64,000 bases of DNA, taken from Streptomyces sp. Ncost-T10-10d (GTDB lineage Bacteria > Actinomycetota > Actinomycetes > Streptomycetales > Streptomycetaceae). Positions 36,295 through 43,564 of the stretch are shown one piece after another. The stretch spans positions 1 to 64,000 of the forward strand of contig NZ_FMDF01000012.1 of assembly GCF_900091955.1 (NCBI RefSeq), read 5' to 3'. A model generated the notes under the pieces. That model saw nothing but the letters and a program-made list of their open reading frames with translations, did no database searches and was not told the origin of the DNA. Each line of letters starts with the position of its first letter. Within the stretch, counting starts at the first letter, position 1. The position numbers were made by a program, and so were the translations under genes.

Positions 36295-36436
36295 GGCGTT
36301 GATCCTGGCCTACCGCAGCGCCCACAGCCAAGGAGGAACCGGACAACAGAGTCCGTCTGGGGTGTGTGTATTGCCACACCATGACCTGCTGCGTGCCCGG
36401 TTAGGGTCTGTGAGCTGCCTACAAAAGGGACTGCTC
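36295..36436. promoter_or_regulatory. bioB/bioF divergent control region
   Basis: 142 bases between two divergent biotin operons. GGTGTG at 36361-36366 and CACACC at 36375-36380 form a perfect 6-base inverted repeat around 8 bases, placed centrally, and are the best operator candidate. I do not recognise the BioQ or BirA consensus with certainty. AAAGGGA at 36424-36430 is the bioF ribosome binding site. Confidence 0.45.
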
Positions 36437-37579
36437 ATGCCCTTCGCTCCGTTCGACTGGATCGACGACGAGGCGCGCCGCCGCGCGGACGCCGGACTCG
36501 TCCGCACGCTCCGCCCGCGGCCCGCCGAACCAGAACTGCTGGACCTCGCGAGCAACGACTATCTCGGCCTGACCCGGCACCCCGAGGTCACCGCCGCCGC
36601 GGCCGAGGCCGCGCACAGATGGGGAGCGGGGGCGACCGGGTCGCGGCTCGTCACCGGTTCCACCGCATTGCACGCCGAACTCGAACGCGAGCTGGCCGAT
36701 TTCTGCGGTTTCGAGGCGGCCCTGGTGTTGTCATCGGGCTACGCGGCCAATCTCGCCGCCCTCACCGCGCTCACCGGCCGTGGCTCGCTGATCGTCTCCG
36801 ACGCGGGCAACCACGCCTCGATCGTGGACGGTTGCCGGCTCTCCCGGGCCGAGACCGCCGTCGTCCCGCACGCCGATCCCGATGCAGTGCGCAAGGTCCT
36901 GCGGGCACACGGGGGACGCGCGCTGGCGGTCACCGACTCGGTCTTCTCGGTCGACGGCGATGCCGCGCCGCTGCCCGAACTGGCCGACATCTGCCGGACG
37001 GAGGGCGCCGCCCTGCTCGTCGACGACGCGCACGGCCTCGGAGTGCTGGGCGAAGGCGGCCGGGGTGCGCTCGCCGCCGCCGGTCTCGCGGGCGGCGAGG
37101 GAATCGTCACCACGCTCACCCTCTCCAAGTCCCTGGGCAGCCAGGGCGGGGCGGTCCTCGGTCCGACCCGGGTCATCGAACACCTGGTCAACACGGCCCG
37201 TACGTTCATCTTCGACACAGGCCTCGCACCGGCCGCGGCGGGCGCCGCTCTCGGGAGCCTGCGGCTGATCCGTCGCGAGCCGGAACGCGCCGGCAGGGCC
37301 CGTGCGGTCGCCACCACTGTGTACGAGCGGCTGACCGAGGCCGGTCTGACCGCCGTTCGCCCCGACGCGGCCGTGGTCTCGGTGCGGGCACCCTCGGCGG
37401 ACGCGGCGGTGCGCTGGGCGGCCGACTGTCGCGCCGCGGGTGTCGCGGTGGGATGCTTCCGGCCGCCATCGGTGCCGGACGGCGTCTCCCGGCTGCGGCT
37501 GACCGCGCGAGCCGATCTGACCCAGGAGCAGATCGCCACCGCCGTGGCGATCGTACGGCGGACCGCTCCCGTCAGCTGA
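36437..37579 (+). CDS. bioF: 8-amino-7-oxononanoate synthase
   Basis: A 380-residue alpha-oxoamine synthase, PLP fold type I, condensing pimeloyl thioester with alanine. The start ATG 36437 (MPFAPFDWIDDEARRR) has a ribosome binding site 7 bases upstream. Markers are LDLASNDYLGLTRHP, GAGATGSRLVTGS, VDDAHGLGVLGEGGRG and the PLP lysine in TLSKSLGSQGG. It is divergent from bioBAD, so the late biotin pathway is complete here. No bioC, bioH or bioI gene is present, so the pimeloyl precursor comes from genes elsewhere. The last 8 bases overlap the end of the convergent DUF397 gene. Confidence 0.95.
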   Translation: MPFAPFDWIDDEARRRADAGLVRTLRPRPAEPELLDLASNDYLGLTRHPEVTAAAAEAAHRWGAGATGSRLVTGSTALHAELERELADFCGFEAALVLSSGYAANLAALTALTGRGSLIVSDAGNHASIVDGCRLSRAETAVVPHADPDAVRKVLRAHGGRALAVTDSVFSVDGDAAPLPELADICRTEGAALLVDDAHGLGVLGEGGRGALAAAGLAGGEGIVTTLTLSKSLGSQGGAVLGPTRVIEHLVNTARTFIFDTGLAPAAAGAALGSLRLIRREPERAGRARAVATTVYERLTEAGLTAVRPDAAVVSVRAPSADAAVRWAADCRAAGVAVGCFRPPSVPDGVSRLRLTARADLTQEQIATAVAIVRRTAPVS

Positions 37580-37778
37580 ACGAACCCCGGTGCAGGCCGT
37601 AGACGAAAGACGTCCAGGCCGCCGCGGAGAACCGCAGCGGTGGCCTGGACACATCCTTGGAGTCCCGCACGGCCAGCCGTCCGTCCGGGAACGGCGCGGC
37701 CTCCACGCAGTTGTTCATACCCGTGCTGCGGCTGCTGCGCCGCCACCGTAACTCGTGCTGTGCGAGGCAATCCGACAT
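37572..37778 (-). CDS. DUF397 domain protein
   Basis: A 68-residue DUF397 protein with the family core WRRSSRSTGMNNCVEAA, LAVRDSKD and the C-terminal WTSFVYGL. DUF397 proteins accompany WhiJ-type regulators in Streptomyces developmental paralogue clusters and act as partner or antagonist of the neighbouring DNA-binding protein. The gene follows the XRE regulator after 24 bases, so they are cotranscribed. The start is preceded by a GAGGGGGG stretch. Confidence 0.93.
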   Translation of the reverse strand: MSDCLAQHELRWRRSSRSTGMNNCVEAAPFPDGRLAVRDSKDVSRPPLRFSAAAWTSFVYGLHRGSFS

Positions 37779-37802
37779 GAGCCCCCCTCGGGCAGTCCGG
37801 GG

Positions 37803-38663
37803 TCACTGACCGTCGCGGTCGATCGCGGCGATGAGGTCCAACGAGTGCTCCGGCGACAGCGCGTGCGCCTGCATCGTGCGGAAGGCCGAGCTGTACGCCT
37901 CAAGGTCTTCTTTCCGCTCCAGATAGAGGCTACTCGTCAAATGGTCGAGAACTACCACGTCCAGATCAGAAGTGTTCGGAAATGAGAAGATAACGAAAGG
38001 GCCGGTGAGGCCGGCATAGCCACCGACCGAGAACGGCAGCAACTGAAGGTCAACGTGGGGCAGTTGAGCAACGCGAGTCAGATGGCGCAGCTGTTCTCTC
38101 ATCACCCGGCGACCGCCGACCTCGCGCCGGAGCACTGCCTCGTCGAGCACCGCGCTCAGTCGCAGCGGCGGATCGGTCCGCAGCACCCCCTGCCGGGCGA
38201 GCCGCACCTCCACCAGCGAGTCCAGTTGGCCGGCGGGCAACCCGTCCAGCGCGGCCCGGGTCACCGCACGTGCGTAGTCGGCCGTCTGCAGGAGCCCCGG
38301 CACCACCGAGGTCTCCAGGGTCCGCGCGGTCCGCGCCTGGGACTCCAGACTGATGAAGTCGCGGTACTGCGGCGGGATCAGACCGCGATAGGCATGCCAC
38401 CACCCGGTGCCGCCACCGCCCGCCGAACCCGCCAGCGCCGCCAGGAGCGTCCGCAGCTGTGCGTCGTCCACGCCGTACGCGTCCAGCAGCCGGGTCACAT
38501 CGGCCGGCCGCACCCCACTGACACCGGTCTCGATCCGGCTCACCTTCGACTGGTGCCAGCCGAGCATCCGCGCGGCGTCCCGGCTCGTCAGTCCGGACGC
38601 ATGGCGCAGACTCCGGAGCTCCTCCCCGAGCTTGCGGCGCCTCACCGCAGGGCCGTGCTGCAT
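37803..38663 (-). CDS. XRE-family regulator with DUF5753 domain (WhiJ-like)
   Basis: A 286-residue protein. An XRE helix-turn-helix spans about residues 8-68 (LGEELRSLRHASGLTSRDAARMLGWHQSKVSRIETG). A DUF5753 domain spans about 95-275 (YRDFISLESQARTARTLETSVVPGLLQTADYARAV...). This matches WhiJ-type repressors of aerial development. With the DUF397 gene downstream and the ATPase-type gene divergent it reproduces the classic three-part cluster found many times per Streptomyces genome. The exact target is unknown. Confidence 0.94.
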   Translation of the reverse strand: MQHGPAVRRRKLGEELRSLRHASGLTSRDAARMLGWHQSKVSRIETGVSGVRPADVTRLLDAYGVDDAQLRTLLAALAGSAGGGGTGWWHAYRGLIPPQYRDFISLESQARTARTLETSVVPGLLQTADYARAVTRAALDGLPAGQLDSLVEVRLARQGVLRTDPPLRLSAVLDEAVLRREVGGRRVMREQLRHLTRVAQLPHVDLQLLPFSVGGYAGLTGPFVIFSFPNTSDLDVVVLDHLTSSLYLERKEDLEAYSSAFRTMQAHALSPEHSLDLIAAIDRDGQ

Positions 38664-38867
38664 CTGCGGCCTCCCTCCCTCTTCTGCCGAGCGGACAGTG
38701 TGACGCCCGCATACGGTCTTGCGTGGCAGGGTTCACCGCATTGAGCGACAGATATATGCATATCTTGGTGGATCGCCGTCACAGAGGGCAGCATCAGTGG
38801 GAATCTGGCGCGAAGCACAACCGGGACCGGTCGCGGGTCGGTCCACGTGGGAAAGGGACGGCTCGCC

Positions 38868-39299
38868 ATGGCAGACCATCAGGAAGCAAGCATCACTCTG
38901 CCGAGCGATCCGGTCTCGGTCTCGTCGGCCCGGAGATACGTGGCAGGGGTGCTGACCGAATGGGGTCTGGCCATCGACACGGAGTTCGCCGACAGTATTC
39001 GACTCATCGTCTCGGAACTCGCGACCAACGCCGTCCAGCACACCTTCGGGCAGTCGCCCACCTTCACCGTGGACCTGAGGCTTGAGCGGGAGGAACAGCT
39101 GCATCTGGGGGTGACGGACAGTCACCCCCGCTGGCCCCGGCGGCTGCCCGCCGCCGTTCAGCAGGACAACGGACGCGGCATGGTGATCATTCGCTGTCTG
39201 GCCAAGGAGTGCGGGGGCCGGCTCACCGTCACCCCCACTGCCGACGGCGGCAAGACGGTCTGGATCGCACTCCCGTGGACCATGCCAGTGCAGAGCTGA
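38868..39299 (+). CDS. HATPase_c_2 ATP-binding protein (anti-sigma-like)
   Basis: A 143-residue GHKL ATPase-like protein. The start is the ATG at 38868 (MADHQEASITLPSDP), downstream of a GAAAGGGAC element. The N-box is RLIVSELATNAVQHTF, and a G-box-like region is GRGMVIIRCLAKECGG. It resembles RsbW/SpoIIAB kinases but lacks an adjacent anti-anti-sigma gene. In WhiJ clusters this third member is presumed to bind the regulator or a sigma factor. It is divergent from the XRE gene by about 200 bases, which should contain both promoters. Confidence 0.9.
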   Translation: MADHQEASITLPSDPVSVSSARRYVAGVLTEWGLAIDTEFADSIRLIVSELATNAVQHTFGQSPTFTVDLRLEREEQLHLGVTDSHPRWPRRLPAAVQQDNGRGMVIIRCLAKECGGRLTVTPTADGGKTVWIALPWTMPVQS

Positions 39300-39342
39300 C
39301 CGACCGTCCGATCCGCCGCCTCCGCGTCTTCCGATCGCGTGA

Positions 39343-40278
39343 TCACCCGCCGCCGCCCGGCCGCTGCGCCGCGGCCGCCCGCCCGAACCCACTGCGCAGC
39401 AGCGCCTGGAGTGTTGCCGCCGCGGCGCTCGCCCGGTCACCGCGGTGCACCATCGAGATCGTCCGCCGGAACGAAGCGGGTTCCAGCCGCCGCACGGACA
39501 ACGGCGTCGACGACATCGCGGCAACCATCTCCGGTACGACCGCCATTCCGATGCCTGCGCTGACCAGCGCACACACCAGCGCATAGCCGGGCGACTCGCA
39601 GACCACGGCGGGTGTCGCCCCTGCTTCGGCCAACGCCTGCTCCACCCCACGGCGCGGTGGATGCGTCGGCGCGCTGCTGATCAGCGGCCGCCCCGACAGT
39701 TCCGTCACCGGCAGTCTCCCGGTGCCTTCGGACAGCATCTGCCCGACCGCCGTGATCAGGACCAGTTCCTCGACCAGCAGCGGTTCGGCGAATACCCCGG
39801 AGGGCCAGGCCGCTGCGGCAGCCGGCTCGTACACATGGGTCAGCGCGAGATCGACCTCGCCCGCGGCCACCGCCGCGACCCCGTCCGGCGGCTCGTACTC
39901 GGTGACCGCCAGTTCCACATCCGGGTGAGCGCGACGGAAGGCGCTCAGCACCGGCGGCAGCAGATGGATGCTCGCGGTGGTGAACGTGCCGACGCGGAGG
40001 CGTCCACCGGAGAGTCCGGAGAGACGGGCCAGTTCGTGGCGGGCCAGGTCCATCTCGTCGAGGATCCGCCGTGCGCGTCCGACCAGCAGCTCGCCGGCGG
40101 CCGTGAGGCGGGCCCCTCGGTGGTGGCGCACCAGCAGTGCGGCGCCCGCCTCCCGCTCCAGCTTGGCGATCTGCTGGGAGAGCGCGGGCGCCGTGTAGCC
40201 GAGCCGGCCGGCGGCCCGGGTGATCGATCCGGCCTCCGCGACCGCTACCAGCGCCGCGAGCCGTGTCAGGTCGTACAT
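39343..40278 (-). CDS. LysR family transcriptional regulator
   Basis: A 311-residue LysR protein. The winged helix occupies residues about 1-60 (LTRLAALVAVAEAGSITRAAGRLGYTAPALSQQIAKLERE). The periplasmic-binding-like effector domain covers about 90-300 (LRVGTFTTASIHLLPPVLSAFRRAHPDVELAVTE). It is divergent from a LysE exporter gene by 72 bases, the LysG-LysE layout in which the regulator activates amino-acid export when the solute accumulates. The C-terminus is Pro/Gly/Ala-rich (RAAAAQRPGGGG). Confidence 0.93.
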   Translation of the reverse strand: MYDLTRLAALVAVAEAGSITRAAGRLGYTAPALSQQIAKLEREAGAALLVRHHRGARLTAAGELLVGRARRILDEMDLARHELARLSGLSGGRLRVGTFTTASIHLLPPVLSAFRRAHPDVELAVTEYEPPDGVAAVAAGEVDLALTHVYEPAAAAAWPSGVFAEPLLVEELVLITAVGQMLSEGTGRLPVTELSGRPLISSAPTHPPRRGVEQALAEAGATPAVVCESPGYALVCALVSAGIGMAVVPEMVAAMSSTPLSVRRLEPASFRRTISMVHRGDRASAAAATLQALLRSGFGRAAAAQRPGGGG

Positions 40279-40350
40279 TAAGCGTTCCTTTTGGCAGACC
40301 CAGAAGATTGCAAGTACACGCTAAAGGCTCTGCCGGTCCAGGGTGGACCC

Positions 40351-40986
40351 ATGGACGCACAACTGATCGCCTTCATCGGGGTCGCCGCGGGAATGGTCGC
40401 GCTGCCGGGTGCGGACTTCACCGTCGTCGTACGCAACGCGCTCGCCTCACGGTCAGCGGGGGTGTCGACCGCGCTGGGTGTTGCCGGTGGACTCCTCGTG
40501 CACACCGCGCTTGCCGTCGCCGGCCTTGCCGCTGTGCTGGTGACGCTGCCCGTACTGTTCCGCACCGTTCAACTGCTCGGAGGGGCCTATGTCCTCTACC
40601 TCGGCATCAGCGCCCTGTACGCGGCGCGGCACCGCACCACGGGCAGGACGGGCGGGGCAGAGGGCGAACCGGCAGGGCAGGGAACCGTACGCGCACTGCG
40701 CCAGGGCTTCCTCACCAACGCCCTGAATCCCAAGGCACCGGTGCTCTTCCTGAGCCTGTTGCCGCAGTTCGTTCCCGACGGGCAGCCCCCGCTCCCGAGG
40801 ACCTTGCTGCTCGCCATGATCGTGGTGCTGCTTGCGCTGATCTGGTTCCCCGCCGTGGCCCTCATGGTGGACCGGCTCGGCCGGTGGCTGCGCCGGCCGC
40901 GTACTGCCCGCGCCATCGAGGGCGGCAGCGGCGCGGCGCTCACCGGTCTGGGGCTGGTGTTGGTGTCCGGCCCCCTGCTGCATTGA
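40351..40986 (+). CDS. LysE family exporter
   Basis: A 211-residue membrane exporter starting at ATG 40351 (MDAQLIAFIGVAAGMVALPGADFTVVVRN) and following GGTGGA. About six hydrophobic helices and the diagnostic TNALNPKAPVLFLSLLPQF loop identify the LysE/RhtB family. Export of an amino acid under the divergent LysR regulator is the likely role. An upstream in-frame start at 40291 would add 20 hydrophilic residues not expected in the family. Confidence 0.93.
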   Translation: MDAQLIAFIGVAAGMVALPGADFTVVVRNALASRSAGVSTALGVAGGLLVHTALAVAGLAAVLVTLPVLFRTVQLLGGAYVLYLGISALYAARHRTTGRTGGAEGEPAGQGTVRALRQGFLTNALNPKAPVLFLSLLPQFVPDGQPPLPRTLLLAMIVVLLALIWFPAVALMVDRLGRWLRRPRTARAIEGGSGAALTGLGLVLVSGPLLH

Positions 40987-41018
40987 GCAACGAGCGGGTC
41001 AGCGGCGGAGCCCAGGGC

Positions 41019-41065
41019 CTGTCCGGCGGATCACGGCCGGGGACGCGGCCCGATCCGCCGGACAG
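41019..41065. terminator. Bidirectional terminator between lysE and NlpC/P60 genes
   Basis: A perfect 14-base-pair stem, CTGTCCGGCGGATC (41019-41032) with GATCCGCCGGACAG (41052-41065), around a GC-rich 19-base loop. It is placed between two convergent genes and ends 3 bases before the stop codon of the hydrolase gene. Confidence 0.75.
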
Positions 41066-41068
41066 ACA

Positions 41069-41542
41069 TCAGCGGACCCGCCCGTAATAGACGCTCTTCG
41101 TCCAGATCTTCTCCAGCCGGACCACCGCGCCGGTCCTCGGCGAGTGCCAGATCCTGCCCTTACCGGCGTAGATCCCCACGTGGTAGATGCTGCGGCCGTA
41201 ATGGAAGAAGACCAGATCGCCGCGTTGCCGGTGCGAGGTCGAGATATGGCGGGTCTTGTTGTACTGCTGCTGGGCCGTGCGCGGGAGCTTCTTGCCCGCC
41301 TTCTTGAACGAATAGACCGTCAGACCCGAGCAGTCGAAGCGGTTGGGGCCGGTGGCCCCCCACCCGTACGGCGATCCCTTCTTCGACGCGGCGATGTCGA
41401 GTGCCTTCATCGAGAGGGTCGCTGCCTGGGCTTGCGGCGTGGCGCCGGGGGCAAGCATGGTGCCGCCGACGGCGGCCAGTGTCAGAACCGAGGCCGTGCC
41501 GGCCCGGGCGAGCAGAGACGGGACATGAACCTGCGCAGTCAT
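41069..41542 (-). CDS. Secreted NlpC/P60 (C40) peptidoglycan hydrolase
   Basis: A 157-residue secreted endopeptidase. A Sec signal peptide covers about residues 1-40 (MTAQVHVPSLLARAGTASVLTLAAVGG... ending AQA). The mature part is a bare NlpC/P60 domain: catalytic Cys in NRFDCSGLTVYSF, His in YHVGIYAGKGRIWHSP, and the GDLVFFHYG strand. It cleaves peptide stems of the cell wall during growth or germination. The start is the ATG at 41542 with GAAGGG 6 bases upstream; a TTG two codons earlier overlaps that site. Its long leader is a c-di-AMP riboswitch, so expression is tied to second-messenger level. Confidence 0.95.
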   Translation of the reverse strand: MTAQVHVPSLLARAGTASVLTLAAVGGTMLAPGATPQAQAATLSMKALDIAASKKGSPYGWGATGPNRFDCSGLTVYSFKKAGKKLPRTAQQQYNKTRHISTSHRQRGDLVFFHYGRSIYHVGIYAGKGRIWHSPRTGAVVRLEKIWTKSVYYGRVR

Positions 41543-41554
41543 GCGCAACCCTTC

Positions 41555-41725
41555 GTCAGCCGCCTGTGAAGGATGACCTGTCGGGTTCGGGCTGGCGAAG
41601 TTGCCCGGCCGCGCTCGGCGGCTTCACCCCGAGGGTCGACCGGTGTTCCGGTCGACCCGTTGTGCTCGGGGCCTCCACTCCTGCCGATCCACTTCTGTCG
41701 ACCAGGCATCCGGACGGCGGCAGGA
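41555..41725 (-). ncRNA. ydaO-type cyclic di-AMP riboswitch
   Basis: The leader of the NlpC/P60 gene matches the ydaO/yuaA consensus on the minus strand. CTCGGGGTGAAGCCG (at 41619-41633) corresponds to GGGGTGAATCC. GGGCAACTTC and then GCCCGAACCCGACAGG with AGGCGG (41560-41600) correspond to the conserved 3-prime half. The enclosing P1 helix pairs GCCGCC (41716-41721) with GGCGGC (41559-41564). A variable hairpin, GGTCGACCGG-TGTT-CCGGTCGACC on the plus strand, lies at 41635-41658. In Streptomyces this riboswitch typically precedes cell-wall hydrolase genes and turns them off when c-di-AMP binds. Confidence 0.9.
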
Positions 41726-42152
41726 CTCGGCGTCCGCCCGGACCGCCCCGCCGCGGCGGCGGGGGCTTGTCGTCCCAGGGATCTTGACGCACCGACTGCC
41801 GGATTTCTGAAGAGAAACGACGATATGCGAGTCTCCTCGCGAATGCCCCGTTCGGGTGGGTCTGATGATGTTGAAGAGTGCACACATCGGTCGGACCGGT
41901 CTCGTACCAGGGGTGAAAGGATCGATTCCGATCGCTGTCCTCGCAAAAACGCAAGTTGAGATGTCGCTCGCAAGGGGGAATTCCTACGCCGAACGAGCTA
42001 GGGATTTTGATGTGCCTGCCGGGCGTGTCGCGCAGGGGAGTTGAGCGAAGTCCGTCGGAGTCGGGGTGGGAGTGAGTTGAGCAAACCCCGTCGGGGCTGA
42101 AGGCGGGGGGAGTTGGCCGTACCCGGCCAGGGGCGCAGACGGAGTGGGCTGA
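41726..42152. other. Long intergenic region with riboswitch promoter and 36-bp repeats
   Basis: No convincing gene lies in these 427 bases. The part next to 41725 must hold the promoter of the riboswitch-controlled hydrolase. A less GC-rich segment (41800-42010) with ATGATG and GCAAAAACGCAAG words has no good frame. The end carries three 36-base repeats (separate entry). Confidence 0.5.
42038..42145. repeat. Three degenerate 36-bp tandem repeats
   Basis: Units begin at 42038, 42074 and 42110, each with GAGTTG; the first two share GAGTTGAGC(G/A)AA and CCGTCGG. Read on the minus strand each unit is twelve codons ending (F/Y)(A/G)QL, as in APTGFAQL and TPTDFAQL. This looks like the remains of a repetitive protein tail out of frame with the upstream small gene. 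Confidence 0.6.
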
Positions 42153-42461
42153 TCAACTCGCCTGAGCGGGGGGTACGGTGACGCGTCCGGCCCGCCGTTC
42201 CCCGTCCAGCACGCGCAGCGCCCGCGCCAAGGTGGGGGCGTGGATCTGCGCCTCGCCGCGCTCATGCATCAATGCGAGGGCATCCCGCAGCGCGCCCGCC
42301 CGTGAGGCCAGTGCCTGCGCGGCGCGCAGTGCGCCGTAGGTGTCGCTGCCGCGGGCCGGGTTGATCCGGCCCAGTTGGTCCAGGACTTCGAGGTAGCAGT
42401 CGATGAACTCCCCCTCGGCGCGCGTCAGTGCGGGGAGGGGCGGCAACTCCGGCGGCTGCAT
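42153..42461 (-). CDS. Small conserved hypothetical protein downstream of clpP
   Basis: A 102-residue protein (MQPPELPPLPALTRAEGEFIDCYLEVLDQLGRINPARGSDTYGAL). It has a Pro-rich start and predicted helices, no signal peptide and no named domain that I recognise. The start lies 7 bases after the clpP-like stop, with GAGGTGA inside the end of that gene, so it is translated from the same mRNA. Its frame is disrupted soon after the stop by the repeat region, where an alternative frame would continue a repetitive peptide. Role unknown; a partner of the ClpP paralogue is a guess from linkage. Confidence 0.7.
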   Translation of the reverse strand: MQPPELPPLPALTRAEGEFIDCYLEVLDQLGRINPARGSDTYGALRAAQALASRAGALRDALALMHERGEAQIHAPTLARALRVLDGERRAGRVTVPPAQAS

Positions 42462-42468
42462 CGGGCGT

Positions 42469-43107
42469 TCACCTCGCGCCGTGCGGCGGGAGTGACGACT
42501 TCCGGTTCTCCATGATGTGGTCCACCAGGCCGTACGCCTTGGCACCCGCCGCGTCGAGGATGAGGTCGCGCTCGATGTCGGTGGCGATCTGCTCGGCGCT
42601 GCGGCCCGTGTGACGGGCCAATAGTGTGGTGATCATCTCGCGGACCCGTTCCAATTCCTGTGCCTCGATCTCCAGATCGGACGGCTGGCCCTCGACCGGC
42701 TCGGTGAGCGCGGGCTGCTGCACGACGACCCTGGCGCCGGGCAGTGCGTGCCGTCGGCCGGGAGCGCCCGCAGCGAGCAGTGCAGACGCGCAGGAACCGG
42801 CCTGGCCGAGGCAGTAGGTCTCCACCTCGCACGTGAGGTACTGCATCGTGTCGTAGATCGCGGACATGGCTCCGAACGAGCCGCCGGGGGAGTTGATGTA
42901 GAGCGAAATGGGCCGGTCCGGGGTGTCGTGTTCCAGATACATGAACTGGGCGATCAGATCGGTGGCGGCGGTGTCGTCGACCGGCGTACCGAGGAAGACG
43001 ATCCGTTCGGCGAGGAGTTTGGAGTACGGATCGAGGGTGCGGGTCCCGTTGGCCGTGCGCTCGGTGAATTCGGGCAGCACGTAACGGGCGGTGGGGCGGA
43101 ACAGCAT
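42469..43107 (-). CDS. ClpP paralogue with catalytic His replaced by Gln
   Basis: A 212-residue ClpP-family protein starting at ATG 43107 ([17 protein letters not shown]). The fold markers are complete: [45 protein letters not shown], the nucleophile S105 in [10 protein letters not shown] and the acid D181 in IERDLILDA. At the position of the catalytic histidine (IHQP or MHQP in active ClpP) it reads VVVQQP, so Q130 replaces it; the codon is CAG, read from 42720-42718. Peptidase activity by the normal triad is not expected. It may form mixed rings with an active ClpP or act as an adaptor. Divergent from an orphan Phd antitoxin. Confidence 0.93.
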   Translation of the reverse strand: MLFRPTARYVLPEFTERTANGTRTLDPYSKLLAERIVFLGTPVDDTAATDLIAQFMYLEHDTPDRPISLYINSPGGSFGAMSAIYDTMQYLTCEVETYCLGQAGSCASALLAAGAPGRRHALPGARVVVQQPALTEPVEGQPSDLEIEAQELERVREMITTLLARHTGRSAEQIATDIERDLILDAAGAKAYGLVDHIMENRKSSLPPHGAR

Positions 43108-43151
43108 GGCGTTGCCTTTCCTCCGGGGCTGTACACGCGGATCTGCACAAG

Positions 43152-43183
43152 CTTCTGTAAAAAATGTACAGGACGTACAGAAG
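43152..43183 (+). promoter_or_regulatory. 32-bp nested palindrome with TGTACA core (Phd/YefM-type operator)
   Basis: CTTCTGTA at 43152-43159 and TACAGAAG at 43176-43183 are perfect inverted arms centred exactly on TGTACA at 43165-43170, with 5-base spacers on each side. A further inverted pair is TGTAC-AGGAC-GTACA (43165-43179). TGTACA is the operator core known for YefM-YoeB. The site lies 15 bases before the antitoxin ATG and 44 bases from the clpP-like start, so one protein could control both. Confidence 0.72.
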
Positions 43184-43198
43184 GTTATGATGGGGAGC

Positions 43199-43483
43199 AT
43201 GGCCTACGAGATTCCGGTGACGCAAGCCCGAGCTGAGCTCGCCGAACTGATCAACCGCGTTGTCTACGGCGGCGAGCGAGTGGTCGTGACCCGGCACGGC
43301 AAGCCGCTCGTGGCGCTCGTTTCGGCTGCTGACCTGGAGCGACTCGAAAACGACGAGGCGGCTGCCGAGGAGCAGGTGATCAGCTCGGTCTCCTCGATCG
43401 GCTCCTCCGTGTCCGCTCCCGGCGAACGGCGGCGTTTCGGCATCGCGGCGGAACACAGGGGGCACCGCGAGCCGGGCAGCTGA
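43199..43483 (+). CDS. Phd/YefM family antitoxin, orphan
   Basis: A 94-residue protein with the Phd/YefM DNA-binding fold at residues 1-55 ([21 protein letters not shown] then [26 protein letters not shown]). A C-terminal half follows that normally embraces the toxin ([17 protein letters not shown]). The start used is the ATG at 43199; ATGs at 43187 and 43190 are in frame and possible. No YoeB, RelE, Doc or other toxin follows: downstream lies a decayed ABC permease. It is divergent from a ClpP paralogue, with a TGTACA operator between them. Antitoxins of this type are classical Clp substrates, which makes the pairing notable. Confidence 0.88.
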   Translation: MAYEIPVTQARAELAELINRVVYGGERVVVTRHGKPLVALVSAADLERLENDEAAAEEQVISSVSSIGSSVSAPGERRRFGIAAEHRGHREPGS

Positions 43484-43564
43484 GTGCCCATTGACGTCCC
43501 GTAACGCGGAAATGCCGTGCGCCCCGTCCTTTGCGACGCGGGTGCGCGGCATGCTCGAACGGGG

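Noticed and set aside
42038..42145. Possible CRISPR array from the 36-bp repeats
   Set aside because: The units are contiguous and degenerate with no spacers, and no cas gene is present; the 36-base period is a multiple of three and looks like former coding sequence.
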